The position numbers were made by a program, and so were the translations under genes. From Hyphomicrobiales bacterium (lineage in GTDB: Bacteria; Pseudomonadota; Alphaproteobacteria; Rhizobiales; Rhizobiaceae): a DNA stretch of 42,426 nucleotides. The stretch lies in NCBI GenBank assembly GCA_900469955.1, contig UBYX01000029.1, forward strand, positions 1 to 42,426, given 5' to 3'. The notes under the pieces were generated by a model that saw nothing but the letters and a program-made list of their open reading frames with translations, was not told the origin of the DNA and searched no databases. Every line of letters starts with the position of its first letter. The first letter of the stretch is position 1. Below are positions 33,234 through 41,229 of this stretch, piece by piece.

Positions 33234-34187
33234 ATGAGTCGCTTAAACGAACTTCGTCTGATCTCACGAGTTGCTCAGATGTATCACATCGAGCGGCGTC
33301 GGCAGGCGGATATCGCACAGCATCTTCGCCTGTCACAGGCGACCGTTTCCCGAATGCTGAAGCGGGCGGAGGCGGAAGATATCGTCCGCACAAGCGTCAT
33401 CCCTCCCGTAGGCACCTATGCAGATCTCGAGAAGGCGCTTCGAGAGCGGTTCGGCGTCCCTGAAGCAGTCGTCGTGGAATGCTCCGAAGATCGCGACGGT
33501 GCGATCATGGCGCGGATCGGCGAAGCCGCTGCCCATCTCCTCGAGGTTACGCTTGCGCCCGGCGAGATCATCGGCGTCTCGAGCTGGAGCCAGACCATCT
33601 TCAAGATGGTGGAGAACATCCATCCCCAGAAAAGTGCGCAGGCAAAATACGTCGTCCAGACCCTCGGCGGCATGGGTGACCCTTCCGTCCAGACGCATGC
33701 CACCCAGCTCACCACGCGCCTGGCACGCCTCACGGGCGCCGAACCGAAACTGCTTCCAGTACAGGGGGTGACGTCATCGCGGGAAGCGAAACTTCTGATG
33801 ATGGCTGATCCATTCGTCCGGGAGACGATCGATCTGTTCAGCAGCATTTCGCTGGCAATCGTCGGCATCGGAGCCGTCGAACCCTCCGAGTTGCTGGCCC
33901 GCTCCGGCAACATCTTCTCCTCCCGGGAGCTTGCAGACCTCGCCGACGCCGGAGCGGTAGGTGACATATCGCTCCGGTTCTTCGACAAGGAGGGCAAGGC
34001 GGTCAAAACGCCGCTCGACGAACGAGTGATCGGGCTCCCGCTCGACGAGCTTGCCAAGGTCGACAGAGTGATCGCGCTGGCAGGCGGCATGAAGAAGACC
34101 GTCGCCATCGCCGGAGCCCTGCGGACCGGCGTGATCGACATGATCGTCACGGACAAGTTCACGGCCCAGCGGCTGATCGAACTTTAG
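33234..34187 (+). CDS. SorC-family transcriptional regulator
   Basis: A 317-residue SorC/DeoR-like regulator. The N-terminal helix-turn-helix spans residues about 10-50 (QADIAQHLRLSQATVSRML is the recognition helix region). The sugar-phosphate-isomerase-like effector domain (about 60-310) contains GVSSWSQTIFKMVE, LGGMGDPSVQ and the C-terminal ALAGGMKKTVAIAGALRTG, which in this family bind phosphorylated sugars. Proteins of this class sense a phosphorylated intermediate of the pathway they control. It follows the kinase gene by 21 bp and is preceded by a palindrome related to the two operators in the divergent region, so it probably controls both arms and itself. Confidence 0.92.
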   Translation: MSRLNELRLISRVAQMYHIERRRQADIAQHLRLSQATVSRMLKRAEAEDIVRTSVIPPVGTYADLEKALRERFGVPEAVVVECSEDRDGAIMARIGEAAAHLLEVTLAPGEIIGVSSWSQTIFKMVENIHPQKSAQAKYVVQTLGGMGDPSVQTHATQLTTRLARLTGAEPKLLPVQGVTSSREAKLLMMADPFVRETIDLFSSISLAIVGIGAVEPSELLARSGNIFSSRELADLADAGAVGDISLRFFDKEGKAVKTPLDERVIGLPLDELAKVDRVIALAGGMKKTVAIAGALRTGVIDMIVTDKFTAQRLIEL

Positions 34188-34242
34188 TGTCGCTCAGGCA
34201 AGCAGCATAACCCCTAACCGAGAGTTATAGGGCGACCATTCA

Positions 34243-34258
34243 GAGGCGCCTTCGGCGC
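34243..34258. other. Short hairpin between sorC-type gene and sigma-factor gene
   Basis: GCGCC-TTC-GGCGC (34246-34258) sits between convergent stops. It has no T run on either strand, so it is at most a weak terminator. A bulged hairpin with arms CCCTAAC and GTTATAGGG (about 34211-34231) precedes it. Confidence 0.3.
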
Positions 34259-34267
34259 GCGAGGCCG

Positions 34268-35125
34268 CTAATGCAGATGCTTCAGCTTATCGGGATTCCG
34301 CACAACATAAATGGCCGCGATCTTTCCGTCCTCGATATCGAGCGCGGTCGTCTGGAGTTCGCCATCGGCTTCGAGCGTGATGAAACCGGGCAACCCGTTG
34401 ACGAACCCGGCACGAACGAGTTTCGAGCCGTTTTTCTGAAATTGATCTGCGAGATAGGCGTGCACCTTCATCACCGCGTCGAAACCGAATATCGGCTCCA
34501 TGGCCGCCGGACGTTTCCCGCCACCATCGGCGTGGACGCTGACATCGGCCGCCAGCATCGCACCGAGCGCCTTCATATCGCCGCTCCGTGATGCTGCGTA
34601 GAAAGCTTCGGCGAGTTCGACACCGCGCTGCTTGTCCACCTGAAAGCGGGCTCTTGCCTCGCGAACATGGGTACGCGCCCGGGTGGCAAGCTGGCGGCAG
34701 GCGGCCGGATCGCGCTCGATAGTCGCGGCAACTTCCTCGAACCCCAGTCCGAAGACGTCATGCAGCAGGAAAGCCGCTCGTTCGAGTGGCGAAAGGCGTT
34801 CCAGTGCAAGCATCAACGGCAACGTGACGTCCTCCTGCTCCTCGTCTTCCACGACGGGATCGGGAAGCCATGGGCCGACATAGGTCTCGCGCTGACGTCG
34901 CGCCGACTTCAACTGATCGAGGCAGAGCCGCGTCACCGTGCGGCGGAGGAACGCTTCCGGCTCCAGCACCGCGCTGCGCTCGGCCTTCATCCAGCGGATG
35001 AAGGCCTCCTGCACCATGTCCTCGGCGTCGGTGACCGATCCGAGCATGCGATAGGCGACGCGCATGAGCTTCGGACGCAGCGGATCGAAACTCGCCGCTG
35101 CGTCTTCCTGGTTGAAGCCTGACAT
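34268..35125 (-). CDS. ECF41-type RNA polymerase sigma factor
   Basis: A 285-residue extracytoplasmic-function sigma factor with a C-terminal SnoaL-like extension. Region 2 (residues about 15-80, RMLGSVTDAEDMVQEAFIRW) and region 4 (about 105-160, LSPLERAAFLLHDVFGLGF) are present. The linker WLPDP (86-90), and DGGGK (200-204) and NPDKL (277-281) in the extension, are hallmarks of ECF41 sigmas, which lack an anti-sigma and instead control themselves through this extension. The stop of the preceding partner gene overlaps its ATG (TGATG). The partner is the typical ECF41 neighbour. The signal sensed is unknown. Confidence 0.93.
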   Translation of the reverse strand: MSGFNQEDAAASFDPLRPKLMRVAYRMLGSVTDAEDMVQEAFIRWMKAERSAVLEPEAFLRRTVTRLCLDQLKSARRQRETYVGPWLPDPVVEDEEQEDVTLPLMLALERLSPLERAAFLLHDVFGLGFEEVAATIERDPAACRQLATRARTHVREARARFQVDKQRGVELAEAFYAASRSGDMKALGAMLAADVSVHADGGGKRPAAMEPIFGFDAVMKVHAYLADQFQKNGSKLVRAGFVNGLPGFITLEADGELQTTALDIEDGKIAAIYVVRNPDKLKHLH

Positions 35126-35592
35126 CAGGCGGCCGCCTGGGCAGCCTTCGCGACTGCCGGACCGGCCCAGAGACCGAAGCCGACGGCCAGGCGATTCCAG
35201 CCGTTGATGACATTGATCATCAGTGTGAGCTTCACCTGTTCTTCCTCCGTGAACTGAGCCTTAAGGGCTTCAGTAGCGCTTTCATGGGTATGGCCTTCAG
35301 ACAGGCGAGTCAGGGCCTCGGTCCAACCTAGCGCAGCGCGTTCGCGATCGGAATAGCAAGGAGCTTCCCGCCAGGCGGACAGCAGATAGATGCGCTGTTC
35401 GGTCTCGCCCTTCGCCCGCGCTTCCGCCGTGTGCATGTTGATGCAATTGGCGCAGCCGTTGATCTGCGAGGCGCGGATCTTCACGAGTTCGATGACGTTC
35501 CATTCGAGGCTCGATTGAACGTCGACAGAAACGCCCATCCACTTCTTCATCAGCGAGGGAGCGGCGGCGAAAGGATCAAGTTTGGCACTCAT
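35125..35592 (-). CDS. AhpD/carboxymuconolactone-decarboxylase-like protein, ECF41 partner
   Basis: A 155-residue member of the AhpD-like/carboxymuconolactone decarboxylase family. The redox motif CANCINMH supplies Cys-x2-Cys and a His three residues on, seen in peroxidase-type members. The following helices (FTEEEQVKLTLMINVINGWNR) are typical. Such proteins may reduce peroxides; direct enzymatic activity here is not shown. ECF41 sigma factors are usually adjacent to, and directly activate, genes for this class, and a matching promoter is found upstream at 35625-35651. GAAGGAAACGAACC before the ATG at 35592 gives the start; an upstream frame extension lacks support. Confidence 0.88.
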   Translation of the reverse strand: MSAKLDPFAAAPSLMKKWMGVSVDVQSSLEWNVIELVKIRASQINGCANCINMHTAEARAKGETEQRIYLLSAWREAPCYSDRERAALGWTEALTRLSEGHTHESATEALKAQFTEEEQVKLTLMINVINGWNRLAVGFGLWAGPAVAKAAQAAA

Positions 35593-35624
35593 GGTTCGTT
35601 TCCTTCTGTTGGTTACGACACCAT

Positions 35625-35651
35625 GACGAGACAGGATTTGCCAGTGTGACA
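35625..35651 (-). promoter_or_regulatory. ECF41-type promoter before the AhpD-like gene
   Basis: On the minus strand, TGTCACA (35651-35645), exactly 16 bp, then CGTC (35628-35625). This equals the published ECF41 promoter pattern TGTCACA-N16-CGTC as I recall it, and lies about 35 bp before the ATG. Confidence 0.8.
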
Positions 35652-35805
35652 TGCTCGGAAATTTATTTGTCCAGGCTCCGGTCACATCCGTGGGTGCCGC
35701 GACAAAAATCCCTGCGCACAGCTTGATTTTTCATTTGCGCCGCAGCATCCGGGGCGGCATGCTCGAACCTCGAACTATAAAAGAAATGGGAATGGAAATC
35801 AGATC

Positions 35806-37053
35806 ATGACAGCGGATGCGATCGTGCTCGGAGCCGGGATTATCGGCGTTTCGACGGCACTGCAATTGGCCCGGCGGGGCAAATCGGTTGTGCTCGTCGA
35901 CCGGAAAGAACCGGGCATGGAGACCTCCTATGGCAATGCCGGACTGATCCAGCGCGAAGGTGTGGTGCCTTACGGCTTTCCGCAGCAGTTCGGGCTGATC
36001 TTGCGCTATGCACTGAACAACCGCATCGACGCCCACTACCACTGGCGAGCGATTCCGTCGGTCACCTCATTCCTGGCTAAATACTGGTGGCACTCCAACC
36101 TGACCCGCCATCAGCTCATCGCGCGCGCCTATGCGCCGCTGATCGAACATTCGATCTCGACCCACAACGAACTGATCGAGGAAGCCGGCGCGGAGGCGCT
36201 GATTGCCAAGGACGGCTGGACCGAGGTTTTCCGCAGCAATGCCAAGCGCGACGGAGAATTCGGCGAGGCCGAACGTCTGGCCGGCGAATACGGTGTTTCG
36301 TTCAAGAAGTTGACGCCTGCCGATCTCGCCGCGCAGGAACCGCATCTTTCCGGTGATTTCGTCGGCGGCCTGAAATGGGAAGATCCGTGGTCGGTCAAGG
36401 ATCCGCTGGCGCTCACCCGCGCCTATATCGCGCTCTTCGAAAAGCTCGGCGGCCGTGTTCTGAAAGGCGACGCAAAGAGCCTGTCACAGACCAAGACCGG
36501 GTGGCGCGTGGTTGCCGGTGACGGCACGGTGGAAGCCAAGGACGTGATCGTCGCCCTGGGACCCTGGTCGGATACCGTGACAAAGCCGCTCGGCTACAAT
36601 TTCCTGGTTGGCGTCAAGCGCGGTTACCATATGCATTACGGGACGAAGGGGAACGCGAAACTCAACGGCTGGACCATGGATGCGGAGCGTGGCTATTTCC
36701 TCGCCCCGATGAACCAGGGTATCCGGCTGACCACTGGCGCGGAATTTGCCCGCCGTGACGCGCCCAAGACACCTGTGCAGCTGGAACGGGCCGAAGCCGT
36801 CGCCCGCACGATCTTCCCCCTCGGCGAGAGGCTCGACAAGGAGCCGTGGATGGGCGCGCGCCCCTGCACGCCCGATATGATGCCGGTGATCGGCAAGGCG
36901 CCGCGCCACGACGGCCTTTGGTTCGCCTTCGGGCATGCGCATCATGGCCTGACTCTCGGGCCGGTGACGGGTCAGGTGATCGCCGAGGCCATTACCGGGC
37001 AGAAGACGCTCATCGATATTTCCGCCTATCGTCCCGAACGCTTCAACGCCTAG
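35806..37053 (+). CDS. FAD-dependent amino-acid/amine oxidoreductase, DadA-like
   Basis: A 415-residue flavoprotein of the DAO family. GAGIIGVSTALQLARRG at residues 8-24 is the Rossmann FAD-binding motif, LVDRKEPG follows, and the C-terminal MMPVIGKAPRHDGLWFAFGH with GLTLGPVTGQVIAEA is the conserved FAD-closing segment. The arrangement is closest to D-amino-acid dehydrogenases (DadA), which deaminate D-amino acids to 2-oxo acids. The position before a PuuA-like gene suggests a role in amine/amino-acid use. No signal peptide. It begins 213 bp from the divergent AhpD-like gene. Confidence 0.85.
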   Translation: MTADAIVLGAGIIGVSTALQLARRGKSVVLVDRKEPGMETSYGNAGLIQREGVVPYGFPQQFGLILRYALNNRIDAHYHWRAIPSVTSFLAKYWWHSNLTRHQLIARAYAPLIEHSISTHNELIEEAGAEALIAKDGWTEVFRSNAKRDGEFGEAERLAGEYGVSFKKLTPADLAAQEPHLSGDFVGGLKWEDPWSVKDPLALTRAYIALFEKLGGRVLKGDAKSLSQTKTGWRVVAGDGTVEAKDVIVALGPWSDTVTKPLGYNFLVGVKRGYHMHYGTKGNAKLNGWTMDAERGYFLAPMNQGIRLTTGAEFARRDAPKTPVQLERAEAVARTIFPLGERLDKEPWMGARPCTPDMMPVIGKAPRHDGLWFAFGHAHHGLTLGPVTGQVIAEAITGQKTLIDISAYRPERFNA

Positions 37054-37086
37054 CCCAAACACAGAGACTGGGCTATCTGGTGCTCC

Positions 37087-38445
37087 ATGGATGATATCAG
37101 TTCCGCCCAGATCTTCTTCGAAAGCAATCCCGATATCGAGGTGCTCGAAGCCTTCGTCATCGACGTGAACGGCGTGCCGCGAGGCAAATGGATCCCGAGG
37201 GAGCGGGCGTCGGACGTGCTCGCCAAGGGGATGGCCATGCCACGCTCCGTCTACGCCCTCGATGTCTGGGGCCGCGACGTCAATGCTGCAGGCCTTGCGG
37301 AAGGCACCGGCGACCCGGATGGCATCTGCCTCCCCGTACCCGGAACACTCTCCCGGGTTACCTGGCTCAATCGTCCGACCGCACAGGTGTTGCTCGGCAT
37401 GCGAGATACCGATGGCGACGGATTCTATGGCGATCCGCGTCAGGTGCTCGCCAACGTCATTACCGGATTTTCAAAGCTTGGTCTGACCCCAGTCGTCGCC
37501 ACCGAACTGGAGTTCTACCTGATCGATCCGGTGCGCTCGGCGCTCGACCCCGTCCGTCCGCCGAATTCGCGCGAAGGGCGTTGGCATACGGGTCAGACAC
37601 AGGTGCTGTCGATCTCGGAGCTGCAGGATTTCGAGGACGTCTTCCACGGCATCGCGAGCGCGGCTCGGGCGCAGGGCATTCCCGCCGATACCACGCTGCG
37701 CGAAAACGGACCCGGCCAGTACGAGATCAACCTCAATCACGTGCCGGATGCCCTCAAGGCCGCCGACTATGCGGTACTCCTGAAGCGCATCGTCAAGGGC
37801 GTCGCACGCGCCAACGACCTCGATGCGACCTTCATGGCCAAACCCTACGGCAGCCAGGCCGGCAGCGGCATGCACGTGCACTTTTCGCTGCTCGACGAGG
37901 CCGGACGCAATCTCTATGTCGGCGAAGACGGGCCATCGGAGATGCTTTTCCACTCGGTGGGCGGGCTTCTCGAAAACATGGGCGAGAGCATGGGGGTCTT
38001 CGCACCGCATGCCAATTCCTATCGCCGCCTTCGACCGAGCGAACATGCGCCGACCTATGCCTCATGGGGCTTCGACAACCGCTCGGCGGCGGTGCGCGTC
38101 ATCACCGCCTCAAAGCCCGCGACCCGCATCGAACATCGCGTCGCCGGCGCCGACAGCAATCCATATCTGGTGCTGGCGATGATCCTCAACGCAGCTCTCT
38201 CAGGCATCAAAGAGAAGCGAAATCCGGGCGGCGCGATCACCGGCGATGATCACGCCGTCAGCCACGAGCCGCTGCCGACCAACTGGGACTATGCACTACA
38301 GCAATTTGCCCGGTCTACGTTTGCCTATGCCACGCTCGGGCCGAAATATCGGGCACTCTACACGGCCTGCAAACAACAGGAGCTTGCGGAGTTTGCCACC
38401 CGGGTAACCGACGTCGAATACGATGCCTATATCCGGACGGTGTGA
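37087..38445 (+). CDS. Glutamine-synthetase-family ligase, PuuA-like
   Basis: A 452-residue protein of the type-I-like glutamine synthetase fold. The N-terminal beta-grasp domain includes EAFVIDVNGVPRGKW. The catalytic domain has ELEFYLID (metal Glu), ENGPGQYEINL near residue 210, GSQAGSGMHVHFSL near residue 255 and EHRVAGADSNPYLVLAMI near residue 350. Canonical glutamine synthetases have adenylylation loops that are absent here. Members of this subfamily ligate glutamate to amines, for example gamma-glutamylputrescine synthetase PuuA. The adjacent PuuB-like oxidase supports polyamine or related amine use, though the amine is not known. The gene follows the DadA-like gene by 33 bp. Confidence 0.87.
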   Translation: MDDISSAQIFFESNPDIEVLEAFVIDVNGVPRGKWIPRERASDVLAKGMAMPRSVYALDVWGRDVNAAGLAEGTGDPDGICLPVPGTLSRVTWLNRPTAQVLLGMRDTDGDGFYGDPRQVLANVITGFSKLGLTPVVATELEFYLIDPVRSALDPVRPPNSREGRWHTGQTQVLSISELQDFEDVFHGIASAARAQGIPADTTLRENGPGQYEINLNHVPDALKAADYAVLLKRIVKGVARANDLDATFMAKPYGSQAGSGMHVHFSLLDEAGRNLYVGEDGPSEMLFHSVGGLLENMGESMGVFAPHANSYRRLRPSEHAPTYASWGFDNRSAAVRVITASKPATRIEHRVAGADSNPYLVLAMILNAALSGIKEKRNPGGAITGDDHAVSHEPLPTNWDYALQQFARSTFAYATLGPKYRALYTACKQQELAEFATRVTDVEYDAYIRTV

Positions 38446-38446
38446 G

Positions 38447-39745
38447 ATGGTTTTCAAAGCAAGCGACAATCCGCGACACGCAAATTCCTGGTACGCCGCT
38501 TCAGCCGACGACAGGAAAGTCCGCCCTGCCCTCGACGGCGAGATCTCGGCGGATGTGTGCGTGATCGGCGCCGGCTTTACCGGTATCTCTGCGGCGCTGG
38601 AGCTTGCCGAACGCGGCTACTCTGTCGTCGTACTGGAAGCCGAACGCATCGGCTTCGGCGCATCGGGGCGCAACGGCGGCCAGATCGTCAACGGCTACAG
38701 CCGTGATCTTGAAACGATTGCCGGCCGATATGGCCGGGAGAAGGCCATCGAGCTTGGGAAAATGTCGCTCGAAGGCGGCGAGATCATTCGCACGCGCGTC
38801 GCTGGATACGGAATCGACTGCGATCTCATCCATGGCGGTTTTTTTGCCGCCTTTACGGAAAAACAGATCCGCGAGATGGAGGTCCACAAGGCCCAGTGGG
38901 AAAAGCACGGACATGCCGGGCTCGAAATGGTCGCCAAGCGGGATGTCGGGAAATATGTGAAGACCGACCGCTACGCCGGCGGCATGATCGACAAGCTCGG
39001 AGGCCATATCCATCCACTCAATCTGGTGCTCGGAGAGGCCGGTGCCGTCGAAAGTCTCGGCGGGCGCATCTTCGAAGGCTCGCGTGTCGTGGGCCTCGAC
39101 CTGAGCGAAAGGCCGGTGGTCCACACCGCCAAGGGTTCGGTCAAGGCGTCCTACGTGCTCGTCTGCGGCAACGCTTATCTCGCGCCGCTGCTGCCGGAGG
39201 TTCACGGGCGCATGATGCCGGTCTCCAGCCAGGTCATGACGACGGAGCCACTCGATCCTGCGCTGATCGAAAGCCTGCTGCCGGCCAATTATTGCGTCGA
39301 GGATGCCAACTATATCCTCGACTATTATCGGCGCACCTCCGACAACCGCCTGCTCTATGGCGGTGGCATCGGCTACGGCGGGCACGATCCGAAGGATCTG
39401 ACCGGCATCATCCGTCCGAACATGCTGAAGACGTTCCCGCAGCTGAAAAACGTCAACATCGATTACGCCTGGAGCGGCAACTTCGCGCTGACGCTGACGC
39501 GCATCCCGCATATGGGCCGGCTTTCCGACAAGGTGTACTTTTCCCACGGCGACAGCGGTCATGGGGTGACGACCACGCATCTGCTCGGAAAAATACTCGG
39601 TGAGGCCGTGGCCGGCCATGCCGAACGCTTCGACATATGGGCGTCGCTGCCCAATCTGCCTTTTCCCGGCGGCAAGACGCTTCGCGTGCCGCTGACGGTT
39701 TTGGGGGCTTGGTGGTACGGGTTGAGAGACAAGCTCGGACTATAG
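38447..39745 (+). CDS. FAD-dependent oxidase, PuuB-like
   Basis: A 432-residue flavin oxidase of the DAO family. The FAD-binding GAGFTGISAALELAERG is at residues about 40-56, followed by GASGRNGGQIVNGY, a segment conserved in gamma-glutamylputrescine oxidase PuuB. The C-terminal HGDSGHGVTTTHLLGKILGE is also typical. PuuB oxidises gamma-glutamyl-amines to aldehyde plus ammonia and hydrogen peroxide. The stop of the PuuA-like gene and this ATG are separated by one base, so they form an operon. The next expected enzymes (aldehyde dehydrogenase PuuC and hydrolase PuuD) are not in this window. It is convergent with the TetR gene, ten bases apart. Confidence 0.87.
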   Translation: MVFKASDNPRHANSWYAASADDRKVRPALDGEISADVCVIGAGFTGISAALELAERGYSVVVLEAERIGFGASGRNGGQIVNGYSRDLETIAGRYGREKAIELGKMSLEGGEIIRTRVAGYGIDCDLIHGGFFAAFTEKQIREMEVHKAQWEKHGHAGLEMVAKRDVGKYVKTDRYAGGMIDKLGGHIHPLNLVLGEAGAVESLGGRIFEGSRVVGLDLSERPVVHTAKGSVKASYVLVCGNAYLAPLLPEVHGRMMPVSSQVMTTEPLDPALIESLLPANYCVEDANYILDYYRRTSDNRLLYGGGIGYGGHDPKDLTGIIRPNMLKTFPQLKNVNIDYAWSGNFALTLTRIPHMGRLSDKVYFSHGDSGHGVTTTHLLGKILGEAVAGHAERFDIWASLPNLPFPGGKTLRVPLTVLGAWWYGLRDKLGL

Positions 39746-39755
39746 GTCCGCGGCC

Positions 39756-40409
39756 TCAGAAACTCGGGTAACTTCCCTTCATGAACTGCCCGAGCTGGAT
39801 CTTCGCCGAGGCCTTGAAATCCTCGATGATGCTTTCCGCCTCCGGTTCCGGAACGAGCAGCGCCAGGCGGACGGCGCTTGCCGCAAGGTGAAACATCATG
39901 AAAACCAGGCGGACATATCGGTCGTGAAGGCCGTCCGCAACGAATGCGCCCGTCGCATCCGCAAAGATCCGGCTATGCACGCGGGACTCTGCGATATCCA
40001 TATCCGCAAGAGCCTTGTCGGCCTGGATCGCATTGATGAGATCCTGGACCGGTGGGTTGTTCCGGACATTCGCGTAATAGAGATCGATCAGCCTGTCGAT
40101 GGCGCCGAACGCATCCTGTTCGGTCTGCAGGTCGGCAACGCTTTCATTGACGAAACTCAGAACCTGTTCCGCATACTTCTCATAGAGCATCGCGATGATC
40201 GCGGACTTATTCGGGAAGTATTGATAAACGGAGGCGATCGGGCCTCCCGAAAGCGCCGCGATCTCTTTCATGGTCACCGCATCGATGCCCTTCCGGCCGA
40301 TCAGTTCCATGGATACCTTCAAGATCTCGTCGATACGCTCGCGGCTTCTTTCCTGTTTCGGTATCCGGCGAAGGGTGCCCCGCCCTGGCCCTTGCGTCGA
40401 CTCTGGCAT
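39756..40409 (-). CDS. TetR-family transcriptional regulator
   Basis: A 217-residue TetR-type repressor. The N-terminal helix-turn-helix spans residues about 18-65 (GIDAVTMKEIAALSGGPIASVYQYFPNKSAII; the YxYFPNK pattern is characteristic). The C-terminal helical ligand domain has no recognisable ligand signature. It ends ten bases from the convergent PuuB-like gene, so it may regulate that cluster, its own gene or the gluconokinase locus; sequence gives no decision. About 217 bp separates it from the upstream gluconokinase on the same strand. That interval holds an eight-A run (40576-40583, a T run on the minus strand) that could end the gntK transcript, but with only a weak stem. Confidence 0.85.
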   Translation of the reverse strand: MPESTQGPGRGTLRRIPKQERSRERIDEILKVSMELIGRKGIDAVTMKEIAALSGGPIASVYQYFPNKSAIIAMLYEKYAEQVLSFVNESVADLQTEQDAFGAIDRLIDLYYANVRNNPPVQDLINAIQADKALADMDIAESRVHSRIFADATGAFVADGLHDRYVRLVFMMFHLAASAVRLALLVPEPEAESIIEDFKASAKIQLGQFMKGSYPSF

Positions 40410-40626
40410 TTCGCGAACCGTCTCCTTCTAACAGCGCCCCTCGCGGTGCATCTGGCGGCGCTTCTGCCGACGCCCATCAATGCACCTACAGAGATTTTGT
40501 CTTTTTATACGACGGATGGAGATATTCGGATCAAGATCGACAGAATTTTTTTACAATACTTCCCGAAACTTCGCCAAAAAAAACCGCAAAGTGGCCGGGA
40601 AATACCGTAGCGCGATGGGGTTTTGC

Positions 40627-41181
40627 TTACCGCCACCCCTCGACAAGCTCTGCCAGGGCTCTGTCGACGATCGTTTCCACGCTGGCGTCGATATCCACCG
40701 TGACGACACCCTCCTCGTTCGTGGGACTCTCCAGGGTCGCAAGCTGGCTCTGCAACAGGGAGGCCGGCATGAAGTGGCCCTTGCGCTCGCCCATGCGCTT
40801 TTCCAGCACTTCCGCCGCACCGGTGAGGAAGACAAAATTGAGCGATCCGCTGCTCGCCTTGCGCAAACGTTCGCGATAGACCTTTTTCAGTGCCGAGCAC
40901 GTGACCACGATGCTCTCGCCGCGCAGCCTGGCCGCGGCCAGTTCGCCCCCCACGAGATCGAGCCATGGCCAGCGGTCCTCGTCGGTCAGCGGAATGCCTT
41001 TTGCCATCTTTTCTACATTCGCCTCAGGGTGCAGGCGATCGCCCTCGACGAAGGCGCAACCGAGCCGTTGGGCAAGCAACTGCGCGATAGAAGTCTTGCC
41101 AGCCCCGCTGACCCCCATGACGACGATTGTCCGGGGGGACTGTCTGTGCGTTTCAGTGCTCACGTCGATGTTTCCTTTCAC
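40627..41181 (-). CDS. gntK: Gluconokinase GntK
   Basis: A 184-residue P-loop kinase that phosphorylates D-gluconate to 6-phosphogluconate. The Walker A GVSGAGKTS is at residues 23-31, EGDRLHPEANVEKMAKGIPL near residue 46 is the gluconate-binding region, and CSALKKVYRERLR plus GHFMPASLLQSQ are family features. Two GTG starts are possible: 41181 with AGGA five bases upstream, and 41163 with AAAGGA about nine bases upstream, which would shorten it by six residues. It lies 48 bp after the AbrB-family gene on the same strand and likely shares its transcript. Confidence 0.9.
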   Translation of the reverse strand: MKGNIDVSTETHRQSPRTIVVMGVSGAGKTSIAQLLAQRLGCAFVEGDRLHPEANVEKMAKGIPLTDEDRWPWLDLVGGELAAARLRGESIVVTCSALKKVYRERLRKASSGSLNFVFLTGAAEVLEKRMGERKGHFMPASLLQSQLATLESPTNEEGVVTVDIDASVETIVDRALAELVEGWR

Positions 41182-41229
41182 GATTGTCCTATCGCAATAT
41201 CTGTCCGAACATGGGTTTCACAAGCCTGC

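Noticed and set aside
38501..39619. 372-codon open frame opposite the PuuB-like gene
   Set aside because: Antisense shadow; the sense frame has the FAD motif and operon spacing.
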